Below, in pieces: positions 11,570 to 20,306 of a DNA stretch of 64,000 nucleotides. Location: contig NZ_CP045696.1 of the NCBI RefSeq assembly GCF_009676955.1, positions 124,001-188,000 on the forward strand, in the 5' to 3' direction. This DNA comes from Sodaliphilus pleomorphus (GTDB lineage: Bacteria; Bacteroidota; Bacteroidia; Bacteroidales; Muribaculaceae). Made by a program: the position numbers and the translations under genes. The notes under the pieces are model-generated. The model saw only the letters and a list, made by a program, of their open reading frames with translations, made no database searches and was not told where the DNA came from. The stretch's first letter is position 1, and each line of letters opens with the position of its first letter.

Positions 11570-11967
11570 GGGGATGATTTGGCTTTGACAGCGTGTAGAG
11601 TCGGTGAGTAAGCATGCAGAGCGACGGTGCCTGTGCTCTTAAAAATTCGACATCATAAATTTTAACTGGCGAAAACAACTACGCTCTCGCTGCCTAGTCG
11701 AAGTATAGTAAACTGGCTTTATCACTGTCCAAGGTGGCAGTGACGAGACATCACCCGATTGCCGTTGTTCCGAGGCGTTTCGACAAGGTGGTGCTGGAAT
11801 ATCGGAAATAGAGCGAGGCAAGTCTCGTACCGAGCTTGAAATTTAGAGACTAAGCTGCAGGTTGGTAGTTTTGATCCTGCCGGCAGACGAAAACCAAGTC
11901 AAAACTAAGCATGTAGAAAGCCCATTGGTTCCGCGTTTGGACGAGGGTTCAAACCCCTCCATCTCCA
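11570..11967 (+). ncRNA. ssrA: Transfer-messenger RNA (tmRNA)
   Basis: Rescues stalled ribosomes with SmpB and tags the unfinished protein. The 5' end GGGGATG pairs with CATCTCC at 11960-11966 as the acceptor stem (one G-U pair), and GAGGGTTCAAACCCCTC forms the T arm. The tag frame starts at GGC 11668 and reads Gly-Glu-Asn-Asn-Tyr-Ala-Leu-Ala-Ala, then TAG at 11695-11697, the expected Bacteroidales type of degron. The genome has ACTA after the acceptor stem, so the 3' CCA is not encoded and must be added. Own promoter and terminator. Confidence 0.95.
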
Positions 11968-11981
11968 CTACTGTATGTTGC

Positions 11982-12042
11982 GATGGGGCATTGTCAAAAT
12001 AGTTTGCAGCTATTTTGACGCTGCCCCATCTATTTCTTTATT
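11982..12042 (+). terminator. Terminator of ssrA
   Basis: GATGGGGCA (from 11982) pairs with TGCCCCATC (to 12030), with an inner stem GTCAAAATAG / CTATTTTGAC, followed by TATTTCTTTATT. The long nearly continuous stem makes this a strong terminator. Confidence 0.85.
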
Positions 12043-12070
12043 AAATTTTCCCCTGCACCATGATTATCGC

Positions 12071-12101
12071 TTGCAAATTCCACCTTTATTAACTATTTTT
12101 G
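12071..12101 (+). promoter_or_regulatory. Promoter of fructan hybrid sensor gene
   Basis: TTG at 12071-12073, 20 bases, then TATTTTTG at 12094-12101. Transcription would start near 12107, giving a leader of about 150 bases that contains the inverted repeat at 12133-12166. Confidence 0.6.
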
Positions 12102-12132
12102 AAAAATGAAGTTCAGGCCTTATTATGCAGGC

Positions 12133-12166
12133 TGTCGAAGTGCCATCACAAGAATGGCATTTCGAC
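12133..12166 (+). repeat. 13-bp inverted repeat in the hybrid sensor leader
   Basis: GTCGAAGTGCCAT (12133-12145) and ATGGCATTTCGAC (12154-12166) pair with one G-U across an eight-base loop. No T-tract follows, so it is not a standard terminator. It may be an mRNA structure in the leader or a protein-binding site. Confidence 0.5.
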
Positions 12167-12259
12167 AATTGACTTCAAAAAAGAAAAAGTGCAGGGCTTT
12201 TATCATCAAACCTCACACCTAAGCAACTCATTACATAAGCACTTGTAACATTGGCGATA

Positions 12260-14482
12260 ATGGCAAAATCGATCTTAAATAAAATCATGATATTCATGAT
12301 AGCAATACTTGCTATTGCGATTGCAACGGGTTGCACCTCGCATGAGTACTACAAGTATAAAATAGGAGTGTCACAATGTGTGGGCGGACGTTGGCGCGAT
12401 AAGGTGAACAATGAGATGCTGTCGGCACAGCATCTATATGATACCGATGTAAAAGTTTGTATCACTAATGCCGACAACAACACTCAAGTACAGATACAAC
12501 AGGTTGATAGTCTTATCGATGCCGGTATGGACTTGATTGTCGTTTCACCTAATGAGTACAAGCACTTGGCTCAATGCATAGAAAGAGCCAAACAAAAAGG
12601 GATCCCCGTCATTCTCTTTGAGCGAAAAGCTGCGACCAACGACTATACTGCATTTATAGGAGGCGACAATGTAGAAGCTGGTCGTGTAATGGGAAACTAT
12701 GCAGTGCAATTGTGCAACGACAGCATGCGGCTCCAAAGGAAGCCTGTAGTGCTTGAAATCACCGGGCACCTTGTCATGTCGCCCGACCGCGAGCGCTACG
12801 AGGGATTTTCTGGAGTAATGAAGAAGCATCCAGAAGTCGACTTTAGGCACATTGAGACCGACTGGACAAAAGAGGCTGCCTATGCCGCCACCAAGAAATG
12901 GCTGCAGGAAAACAAACCACTCGATGTGGTGTTCTGCCAAAACGATCTTGCCTCGCTTGGAGCCTACAAGGCTGCCCGTGAGCTGGGAAAAGAGAAGGAT
13001 ATATATTTCTTAGGCATCGATGCACTGCCTGGCGAAGGCATCGATGCCGTTCAACAGGGCCAGCTGGCAGCGAGCTACATCTACCCTACTCACGGCGAAG
13101 AAATCATTGCTTTGGCCTTGAAAATATTGGAAGGCAAACACTATAAGCGTTCCAACGTGTTGAAAAGCACTATGGTGACGCCACAAAATGTTGACGAAAT
13201 CGCTTTATATGCGCAGTCGCTGGCACAACAAAGCAACTACTTGGTAACGATACAAAACAAACTTGAAAACTATCTGGGTCTATATCACACCCAGCGCACG
13301 CTGCTTGCAGTCACGCTTGCTGCTGCCGTATTGCTCTTGATTGCCGTGTTGCTTGTGTGGAGAGCTATCGTGGCCACGCGACGCGCAAATCGCAAATACA
13401 AGGCTTTGAGCAAGGAGCAGAAAATTTTTTACACCAATGCAAGTCATCAACTGCGCACTCCCCTCACCCTCATCATCGGGCCACTGAGGCAACTGCTGGC
13501 AAACAACAAACTGAACCAGGACGATCGCAATGCACTGGGCATGGTAGAAAGAAATGCCACGCAACTGCAACAGCTCGTAACCAATGTGCTCCAATTTCAT
13601 CAAGACGTGCAGCAACAGCCGGGCGAAGAAAATACAGTAAACCCTCAAGAGAAAAGCCACCGTGCAGTGCAGGACGGGCGTCACGACATTATTGTGCGCG
13701 ACCAAGGCGACGAACTGGCCAGCGTGCTCATTATCGACGACAACGACGACATGCGACAATACCTGCGCACGTTGCTCCTTGATGATTACTATGTGCTTGA
13801 GGCAAGCGATGGACAAAGTGGATTGAAACTCGCCCGTGAGGCTATACCCGACTTGGTAGTGAGCGACGTGATGATGCCTGTGATGGATGGATTGACGCTT
13901 TGCCGAAAGCTTAAAAGCGACAGCTTGACAAGCCACATTCCTGTGATACTGCTCACGGCCCGCAGCACAGTGCAGCAACATGCCGAGGGGTTGGGTCAGG
14001 GGGCCGACGCCTATCTCACCAAGCCTTTCAGTGCCGAGGTGCTCATGGCGCACATTTCCAGCCTCCTGGCCAATCGCAAGAGACTTAAAGACTTCTATGC
14101 ATCCAACGAGACGATGAGCCTCACCGACAATGTCGCTGCAAGGGGCCTCACCACACCCGACAAGAAGTTTATGGATGCCCTGCGCGACGCGATTGTGAAA
14201 AATATGGGCAATTCAAAATTGAAAATGGATGATCTGGGAATCGACATGGGCATAAGCCGAGTCCAGCTCTATCGAAAAGTAAAAGCCCTCACAGGTTTGT
14301 CGCCTGTTGAATTGCTCAGAGAAATGCGACTTCAACGAGCCAACAAGCTACTTAAGACGACAGGCAAAACCGTGTCGGAGGTTGCCTATGAAGTGGGATT
14401 CGGCACCCCGGGATACTTCTCGTCATGCTTCAAGAAACAATATGGCAAGTATCCCACCGAAATAAGAGACGAGAACTCGTGA
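12260..14482 (+). CDS. Hybrid two-component regulator with periplasmic sugar-binding domain; no kinase ATPase domain
   Basis: Likely fructose-sensing activator of the fructan locus, resembling B. thetaiotaomicron BT1754 in layout and context. From the ATG at 12260 (a TTG three codons upstream is less likely) the 740 residues show a signal segment ending ATGC, a periplasmic LacI/ribose-binding-type sensor (about 30-310), one membrane helix (about 345-370), a HisKA-like helix pair with NASHQLRTPLTLI (His396), a receiver domain (about 488-605, VLIIDDNDD, phosphoacceptor Asp536 in SDVMMP, Lys in LTKPF), and a C-terminal AraC-type helix-turn-helix (about 640-740). Only about 40 linker residues lie between the HisKA helices and the receiver, so the catalytic HATPase_c domain of about 110-150 residues is absent. 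The residue after His is Gln instead of the usual Glu. The frame is intact, so this is not a frameshift artefact. Confidence 0.85.
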   Translation: MAKSILNKIMIFMIAILAIAIATGCTSHEYYKYKIGVSQCVGGRWRDKVNNEMLSAQHLYDTDVKVCITNADNNTQVQIQQVDSLIDAGMDLIVVSPNEYKHLAQCIERAKQKGIPVILFERKAATNDYTAFIGGDNVEAGRVMGNYAVQLCNDSMRLQRKPVVLEITGHLVMSPDRERYEGFSGVMKKHPEVDFRHIETDWTKEAAYAATKKWLQENKPLDVVFCQNDLASLGAYKAARELGKEKDIYFLGIDALPGEGIDAVQQGQLAASYIYPTHGEEIIALALKILEGKHYKRSNVLKSTMVTPQNVDEIALYAQSLAQQSNYLVTIQNKLENYLGLYHTQRTLLAVTLAAAVLLLIAVLLVWRAIVATRRANRKYKALSKEQKIFYTNASHQLRTPLTLIIGPLRQLLANNKLNQDDRNALGMVERNATQLQQLVTNVLQFHQDVQQQPGEENTVNPQEKSHRAVQDGRHDIIVRDQGDELASVLIIDDNDDMRQYLRTLLLDDYYVLEASDGQSGLKLAREAIPDLVVSDVMMPVMDGLTLCRKLKSDSLTSHIPVILLTARSTVQQHAEGLGQGADAYLTKPFSAEVLMAHISSLLANRKRLKDFYASNETMSLTDNVAARGLTTPDKKFMDALRDAIVKNMGNSKLKMDDLGIDMGISRVQLYRKVKALTGLSPVELLREMRLQRANKLLKTTGKTVSEVAYEVGFGTPGYFSSCFKKQYGKYPTEIRDENS

Positions 14483-14516
14483 TGCAGTAAATGCCTTGAA
14501 AACAGCACATATAAAC

Positions 14517-14547
14517 TTTGTTACATTTTGTTGAACATTTGTTACAT
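14517..14547 (+). repeat. Helically phased TTTGTT repeats upstream of MFS gene
   Basis: TTTGTTACAT occurs exactly at 14517-14526 and 14538-14547, 21 bases apart, with a third TTTGTT (in TTTGTTGAACA) at 14527 between them. The 10-11 base period puts all three on one face of the helix, as expected for a multimeric regulator site. Confidence 0.5.
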
Positions 14548-14554
14548 GTCAAAA

Positions 14555-14612
14555 ATATTACGATATTTGAAATAATGGTTGACTTGCTTTTGTGAGGGAC
14601 ACAATAATTTTG
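14555..14612 (+). promoter_or_regulatory. Promoter and candidate regulator site of MFS-fructokinase operon
   Basis: The promoter has TTG at 14584-14586, 18 bases, then TAATTTTG at 14605-14612. The 13 bases ATGGTTGACTTGC (14575-14587) are identical to those at 17053-17065 upstream of susC. The 20 bases before them also align (TTAC, then TTGAA). Of 33 aligned bases, 26 agree, so this is a good candidate operator for the hybrid regulator. Confidence 0.6.
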
Positions 14613-14735
14613 CCAACGCTTATACTAAGAGTGGCATCCACCCTGTGTGGCTTCAATCCAGAAGAATTTTTCCACAAGAATACGTGGCACTCGACCTGGC
14701 AAGATTATTAATATAAAACCTCAACAAATTAAACA

Positions 14736-15914
14736 ATGAGCAACAAAATCAACACGCGAGCACTGATAAGCGTCATGCTGTGCTTCTTCGCAATGGGCTT
14801 TGTCGACTTGGTCGGCATCGCGTCAAACTATGTCAAAAAAGACTTGATGCTAAACGACGCAACGGCCAACATTTTTCCTTCTCTGGTATTCTTCTGGTTC
14901 CTTATTTTCTCGGTCCCCACGGGCGTAATGATGAATAAGATAGGGCGAAAGAAGACGGTAATGTTGTCACTTTTAGTTACTATAGTGGCCCTATTGATTC
15001 CTATTTTTGGAGAAAGTTTCATGATCATGCTCATTGCCTTCTCGCTACTGGGCATAGGCAACACGCTCATGCAGACTTCTCTCAACCCACTGGTTGCAAC
15101 CGTCGTGGGAGGCAATCACCTTGCTTCTACACTCACCTTTGGGCAGTTTGTCAAGGCTATAGCCTCATTTATGGCGCCCTATATTGCTGCCTGGGGAGCG
15201 ACTCAGGCTATTCCCTCATTTGGCATTGGCTGGAGAGTACTCTTCCCCATTTATATGGCAATAGGCATCGTGGCCTCGCTACTCCTGCTCTTTTCTCACA
15301 TTCACGAGGAAAAAAGTGCTACTGGACAAGGCTCATCTGCAACGGTAGGGCGGCAATTTGCCGAGTGCTTCAAGCTATTGGGCCGCCCCTTTGTCTTGCT
15401 CAGCTTCATAGGCATTATGTGCCATGTGGGCATTGATGTGGGCACCAATACCACAGCTCCTAAAATACTGATTGAACGCCTTAGGGTTTCGCTCGACGAT
15501 GCAGCCTTTGCAACTTCGCTGTACTTCATCTTCCGCACCATAGGCTGCTTTACCGGTACTTTCTTCCTGAGAATCATCAACAACCGTTTATTCTTTGTAA
15601 TTTCAGTGGTTATGATGTTACTCTCGATGTGTGGTCTACTGGTTGGAACAAGCAAGCTCATCCTCTATGTTTCAATTGCTCTGGTAGGATATGGCAACAG
15701 CAACATTTTCTCGCTTATATTTGCACAAGCCCTGCAGAACGTACCCGAGAAACAGAATGAAGTGAGCGGGCTCATGATCATGGGTTTGTTTGGCGGCACA
15801 GTTTTCCCACTCATCATGGGCCTGGCCAGTGATGCCATGGGGCAAGCAGGTGCAGTGATTGTAATGGCAGTGGGCGTAATATACCTGTTCACCTACTCAA
15901 AGAATGTGAAGTGA
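14736..15914 (+). CDS. MFS sugar transporter, likely fructose
   Basis: Inner-membrane sugar:H+ symporter of the FucP-like major facilitator group; by context it imports fructose released in the periplasm. The 392 residues are almost wholly hydrophobic with about 12 predicted membrane helices. After helix 2 comes the MFS loop motif MMNKIGRKKTVM (about 68-79), and the central cytoplasmic loop is at about 190-215 (HIHEEKSATGQGSS). The start at 14736 lies about 120 bases after the promoter. fructokinase follows after 82 bases, with no terminator seen between, so the two are probably one operon. The substrate is inferred from the neighbouring fructokinase and GH32 genes. Confidence 0.85.
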   Translation: MSNKINTRALISVMLCFFAMGFVDLVGIASNYVKKDLMLNDATANIFPSLVFFWFLIFSVPTGVMMNKIGRKKTVMLSLLVTIVALLIPIFGESFMIMLIAFSLLGIGNTLMQTSLNPLVATVVGGNHLASTLTFGQFVKAIASFMAPYIAAWGATQAIPSFGIGWRVLFPIYMAIGIVASLLLLFSHIHEEKSATGQGSSATVGRQFAECFKLLGRPFVLLSFIGIMCHVGIDVGTNTTAPKILIERLRVSLDDAAFATSLYFIFRTIGCFTGTFFLRIINNRLFFVISVVMMLLSMCGLLVGTSKLILYVSIALVGYGNSNIFSLIFAQALQNVPEKQNEVSGLMIMGLFGGTVFPLIMGLASDAMGQAGAVIVMAVGVIYLFTYSKNVK

Positions 15915-15996
15915 CACATTGATGTGAATGTGCAACACAACTGCAAAAAAAGAGATTTCTTCACAATATTAACTCAATCCAAATAACATAATCAAA

Positions 15997-16896
15997 ATGA
16001 AACAGATAGTTGTAGGCCTCGGAGAGGCTTTATGGGACTGCCTACCCAATGGGTGCAAGCTGGGCGGCGCTCCTGCCAATTTTGCTTATCATGCCAGCCA
16101 ATTTGGCTTTGAAGCCTATGCCATAAGTGCTGTAGGCAACGATGCACTGGGTGACAGAACGCTTGCCGAACTCAAGAAAAGGCATCTCAATTGCATTATT
16201 CCACGAGTTGGATTCCCCACAGGTACTGTACAGGTACAACTCGATGCCGAAGGGGTACCCACCTACGATATCAAGCAAGATGTGGCTTGGGACAATATCA
16301 CCTTCACCCCCGAGATGGCGCAGTTGGCGCAAAAGTGCGCATGTGTGTGCTTTGGGTCGTTGGCACAGCGCAACAACGTGTCGAGGACAACGATACACCA
16401 GTTCATCAAGCACACACCCAGGGGATGCCTTAAAATCTTTGACATCAATCTGCGTCAAAATTTCTATACCAAGGACATAATCAAGGACTCGTTGAAAGCA
16501 TGCAACATTTTGAAAATCAACGACGAAGAGCTTATTACAATAGCCCGCATATTTGGCTACCCAGGTCTGGATATCGAAAACAAATGCTATCTGATACTGG
16601 GCAAATACAACTTGAAGATGCTTGTTTTAACATGTGGAACCAATGGCAGCTACATCTTTACGCCCGGAGAGAAAAGCTACCAGCCCACTCCCAAGGTTAA
16701 GGTGGACGACACTGTGGGGGCAGGCGACAGCTTCACTGGCAGCTTTGCCGCAGCGCTATTGGCAGGCAAACCCGTGGCCGAAGCCCACCGTTTGGCTGTG
16801 GAAGTGAGTGCCTACGTGTGTACGCAACCTGGCGCAATGCCAAAGTTGCCCGAATCTATGATCGCCAAAATAGGTAACTTGCATGCACACGATTAA
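15997..16896 (+). CDS. Fructokinase, PfkB family
   Basis: Phosphorylates imported fructose to fructose 6-phosphate with ATP in the cytoplasm. The 299 residues carry the PfkB substrate motif GGAPANFAYHASQFG (about 23-37), the sugar-contact region, and the C-terminal signature DDTVGAGDSFTGSFAAAL with catalytic Asp244. Length and motifs match bacterial fructokinases such as the one in B. thetaiotaomicron's fructan locus. It lies 82 bases downstream of the MFS transporter in the same direction and ends 249 bases before susC. Ribokinase or another sugar kinase is possible from sequence alone, but the locus favours fructose. Confidence 0.88.
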   Translation: MKQIVVGLGEALWDCLPNGCKLGGAPANFAYHASQFGFEAYAISAVGNDALGDRTLAELKKRHLNCIIPRVGFPTGTVQVQLDAEGVPTYDIKQDVAWDNITFTPEMAQLAQKCACVCFGSLAQRNNVSRTTIHQFIKHTPRGCLKIFDINLRQNFYTKDIIKDSLKACNILKINDEELITIARIFGYPGLDIENKCYLILGKYNLKMLVLTCGTNGSYIFTPGEKSYQPTPKVKVDDTVGAGDSFTGSFAAALLAGKPVAEAHRLAVEVSAYVCTQPGAMPKLPESMIAKIGNLHAHD

Positions 16897-17032
16897 AATG
16901 TGTGCCTCTGTCTATTTCTTTGTTTTACATGGATTATTGCTTTATAAAAGATGATTGTTGATTTGCCCGAAAAGGTAAATTATCGTTATCGATATATTTG
17001 CCTATAGCCTCAAAAATCATTGCATGTATCAA

Positions 17033-17090
17033 ATGTTACAAACATTGAACTTATGGTTGACTTGCCCTGTGCAAGTTACATATAATTTTA
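17033..17090 (+). promoter_or_regulatory. Promoter and candidate regulator site of susC-susD
   Basis: TTG at 17062-17064, 18 bases, then TAATTTTA at 17083-17090 (one mismatch from TAnnTTTG, suggesting dependence on an activator). ATGGTTGACTTGC at 17053-17065 is identical to the block before the MFS gene, and the upstream TTAC...TTGAA is also shared. ATGTATCAA and ATGTTACAA are adjacent near-repeats at 17024-17041. Confidence 0.6.
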
Positions 17091-17145
17091 CAAGCAGAAG
17101 ACAAACACCATCAACAAATCAAATAAACTTAAACACAAACGTGGT

Positions 17146-20100
17146 ATGAAACATTTCAGAAATGCATTAATTGTCGTGACGTTAGCTTTGGTCAGCCTGT
17201 CGGCCTGGGCACAAGACATCATCGTCAACGGCACTGTTAAAGATGGCACCGGGGAGCCTCTTATAGGAGTCTCCATCGTCCAAAAGGGAACGACCAACGG
17301 TACTACAACCGACCTTGACGGACACTTTACCTTGAAGGTTGCACAAGGCTCACAGCTCAAGATTTCCTATATAGGATATGCGACCATGGAAGTAAATGCC
17401 GCCCCCGACCTACAAATCACAATGAAGGAGAATGCCAAAGAACTCAACGAAGTAGTTGTGACAGGTTACACCGTGCAACGCAAAGCCGACCTTACCGGGT
17501 CGATAGCCGTTGTCAACACCAAAGACCTCAAGACAACCTCCGATCCCGATCCCATGCGCGCATTGCAGGGAAAGGTACCTGGCATGACGGTTACAGGCGA
17601 TGGTTCGCCAATAGGGACAGGCACCGTGCGCATACGCGGCATTGGGTCGTTCAACTCTTCTCAAGACCCTTTGTTTATTATCGACGGTGTGCCTACCAAC
17701 ATGTCGCTGAACTCGCTCAACATGAATGACATTGAAAGTATGCAAGTGCTCAAGGACGCAGCCTCGGCCAGCATCTATGGCTCACGAGCATCTAATGGCG
17801 TGATCATCATCACCACCAAAAAGGGCAAAAAAGGCGACAAAGTGGCGGTTGATTTCTCTATGAACCTTACAACGCAGTTCTACACCAGCCAGTCGAAGAT
17901 GAAATTGTGCAATACAAGCGACTACCTTACAGCAATGGCACAGGCTGCGCTGAACGACGGTCTCGACCCCGTGGCCTATGCAAGCAACTACGGCGTGAAC
18001 TTGAACAGTAGCAGTGGTGTACCCATCACTGCCTACAACCCGTTGACAGGAGAAATGATAAATTACACAGCTTCAGGCAAATACAACGGTTATATCAATG
18101 CAAAAGAAACCATGCCATTCTCCGACACCGATTGGGTAGACGCCATATCACACACTGGCTTCTCTCAAAACTACGACTTGTCGCTCTCACATGCCACCGA
18201 CAAGCACAGTGCCATGTTCTCGGTGGGATACAAGGATGTGAGCGGTATCCTGAAATACACCAGCTTCAAGAATATCGCTGCACGACTCAACACAACTTGG
18301 AACCTGGGTAAAATGGTTGACGTGGGCGAAAACCTCACGGTTACCAATTCATCTCAAGTGGACTGTGCTCCCATGGAAAACGCACTGAAGATGCCCCCCA
18401 TAGTTCCTGTTTACGAAAAAGACGGAAAAACATTTGCAGGTCCAGTTGGTTCAATGTCGGACCGCGAGAACCCTGCTCGCGAGCAATATGACAATCGCGA
18501 CAATCATCTGGATTATTGGCGCATATTTGGCAACGCCTATGTGGAACTCAAACCCGTCAAGGGACTGACCCTGAAGTCAAATTTCGGTATTGATTTCAAG
18601 ACCTCCTTTATCAATGCACTCACCCACACCTATCAATCAGACGTGGTGCGCAACAACATTGCAAAAACAACCCTCTCCAACAATAACGAGACCAACTGGG
18701 TGTGGTCAAACACCGCAACCTACCAGTTCAATCTGCCAGGTGACCACCGCTTCAACTTGTTGCTGGGTAGTGAACTCTCAAAGCAGAGCGATATTGATTT
18801 TTCGGCCTATTCCGAAGGCTATGCACTGGAAAGCGTTGAATACATGTGGCCAAACGCTGCTACGGGCACAATGAGCAACAGTGGTGCAAAGTTTGGTTAT
18901 CGGCTGGCATCGTTTTTCGGCAAGATCGACTACAACTGGGCCAACATCCTGCTTGCCTCGTTCACATTGCGCGACGATGGCTCGTCTCGATTTGGCAGAA
19001 ACCATCGCTGGGGTACCTTCCCGGCAGCATCATTAGGTTTCCGTTTCTCGCAGTTGTTGCACTACAACTGGCTCAACGATGCCAAGCTGAGACTGTCGTG
19101 GGGTCAAACGGGTAACCAAGCCATCGACAACAACGCTCAATTTGGTCTCTATGTGGTCGACTATGGCCTCGACCGTGTCACCTCTACAGCCTATGACTTG
19201 ACGTTGCAAGGCAAGGGTACATTCCCCTCGGGCTTCCGCGCCATCCAGCTTGCCAACCCCAACCTGAAATGGGAGGCTGCTACACAATACAACATCGGTC
19301 TTGACTTCATGACAATGGGCAATACGCTCTATGGCTCAATCGATGCCTACATCAAAAATGTGAAAGACATGCTCATCAACCCAGCCTATCTGGGAGCAAC
19401 AGGCGAGGGTGGAAACCAGTGGCAAAACGGCCCCTCGCTGCGCAACCAGGGTATGGAATTTGCCATAGGCTATCGCAAGGCTTTAGACTGCGGGCTGCAA
19501 CTCGACATCAATGGCAATCTCAGTTTCTTCCGCAACCGTGTGACCTATCTGCCCTCGACTACCACTGGCGCCTATGCCCACACTTCTACTCAAGACCTGG
19601 TCCAAAGCCGCAAGCCCTATGGCTCGATCGTGGGGTATGTAGTCGACGGTCTTTTCCAAACCCAAGAGGAGGCAGATGCCTCTGGGCAGCCTAATGCAAG
19701 AATGGGTGGCTTGAAATACAAAGACCTTACCCAAGACGGCAAGATCAACAGCGACGACCAAACTTGGATATTCAACCCGGTACCGTCATTCTCCTATGGC
19801 CTCAATATCGGACTTGCTTACAAAAATTTTGACTTGAATATGTTTTGGCAAGGCGTAGCCGGTCAAGATGTATATAACAACCAAAAATTCCAAACCGACT
19901 TCTGGGCTATAACCGACCCTGGCTCGAACAAGGGAAGCCGGCTGCTCGGAGCCTGGAATACCAACAATACCAGTTCCTCGATACCTCGCTTGAGCACGAT
20001 GAACCGTGCCGACGAAGGAAGGGCCTCATCCTACTTTGTCGAAAATGGTTCCTACATTAAGTTACGCTCTCTGCAGATAGGTTATCGCCTGCCCGAAGCT

Positions 20101-20262
20101 GTGCTTGCCAAACTGCACATGTCAAATGTAAGGTTCTACATATCTGGGCAGAATCTATTGACAATCAAGAGCAATTCACTCACATGCTCTGATCCAGAAA
20201 ACCCAAATTGGAATTATCCACTTTCGTCTTCGGCAACGTTTGGACTTCAAATTGGATTCTGA
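17146..20262 (+). CDS. SusC-type TonB-dependent outer membrane transporter
   Basis: Imports fructan oligosaccharides across the outer membrane with its SusD partner, powered by TonB-ExbBD. The 1038 residues start with a Sec signal peptide (about 1-22, ending SAWAQ), followed by a carboxypeptidase-regulatory-like domain (about 25-105, VNGTVKDGTGEPLIGVSIV), the TonB-box region and plug (about 105-225, ELNEVVVTGYTVQRKADLTGS, and the SusC plug motif IYGSRASNGVIIITTKKG), then a 22-strand barrel ending in Phe (GLQIGF). There is no STN signalling domain, consistent with control by the hybrid sensor instead of an anti-sigma pair. susD starts 44 bases downstream. Confidence 0.93.
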   Translation: MKHFRNALIVVTLALVSLSAWAQDIIVNGTVKDGTGEPLIGVSIVQKGTTNGTTTDLDGHFTLKVAQGSQLKISYIGYATMEVNAAPDLQITMKENAKELNEVVVTGYTVQRKADLTGSIAVVNTKDLKTTSDPDPMRALQGKVPGMTVTGDGSPIGTGTVRIRGIGSFNSSQDPLFIIDGVPTNMSLNSLNMNDIESMQVLKDAASASIYGSRASNGVIIITTKKGKKGDKVAVDFSMNLTTQFYTSQSKMKLCNTSDYLTAMAQAALNDGLDPVAYASNYGVNLNSSSGVPITAYNPLTGEMINYTASGKYNGYINAKETMPFSDTDWVDAISHTGFSQNYDLSLSHATDKHSAMFSVGYKDVSGILKYTSFKNIAARLNTTWNLGKMVDVGENLTVTNSSQVDCAPMENALKMPPIVPVYEKDGKTFAGPVGSMSDRENPAREQYDNRDNHLDYWRIFGNAYVELKPVKGLTLKSNFGIDFKTSFINALTHTYQSDVVRNNIAKTTLSNNNETNWVWSNTATYQFNLPGDHRFNLLLGSELSKQSDIDFSAYSEGYALESVEYMWPNAATGTMSNSGAKFGYRLASFFGKIDYNWANILLASFTLRDDGSSRFGRNHRWGTFPAASLGFRFSQLLHYNWLNDAKLRLSWGQTGNQAIDNNAQFGLYVVDYGLDRVTSTAYDLTLQGKGTFPSGFRAIQLANPNLKWEAATQYNIGLDFMTMGNTLYGSIDAYIKNVKDMLINPAYLGATGEGGNQWQNGPSLRNQGMEFAIGYRKALDCGLQLDINGNLSFFRNRVTYLPSTTTGAYAHTSTQDLVQSRKPYGSIVGYVVDGLFQTQEEADASGQPNARMGGLKYKDLTQDGKINSDDQTWIFNPVPSFSYGLNIGLAYKNFDLNMFWQGVAGQDVYNNQKFQTDFWAITDPGSNKGSRLLGAWNTNNTSSSIPRLSTMNRADEGRASSYFVENGSYIKLRSLQIGYRLPEAVLAKLHMSNVRFYISGQNLLTIKSNSLTCSDPENPNWNYPLSSSATFGLQIGF

Positions 20263-20306
20263 GTCAAATTATTACAAAACAAAATCATCTTAACTTGTAT
20301 CACATC

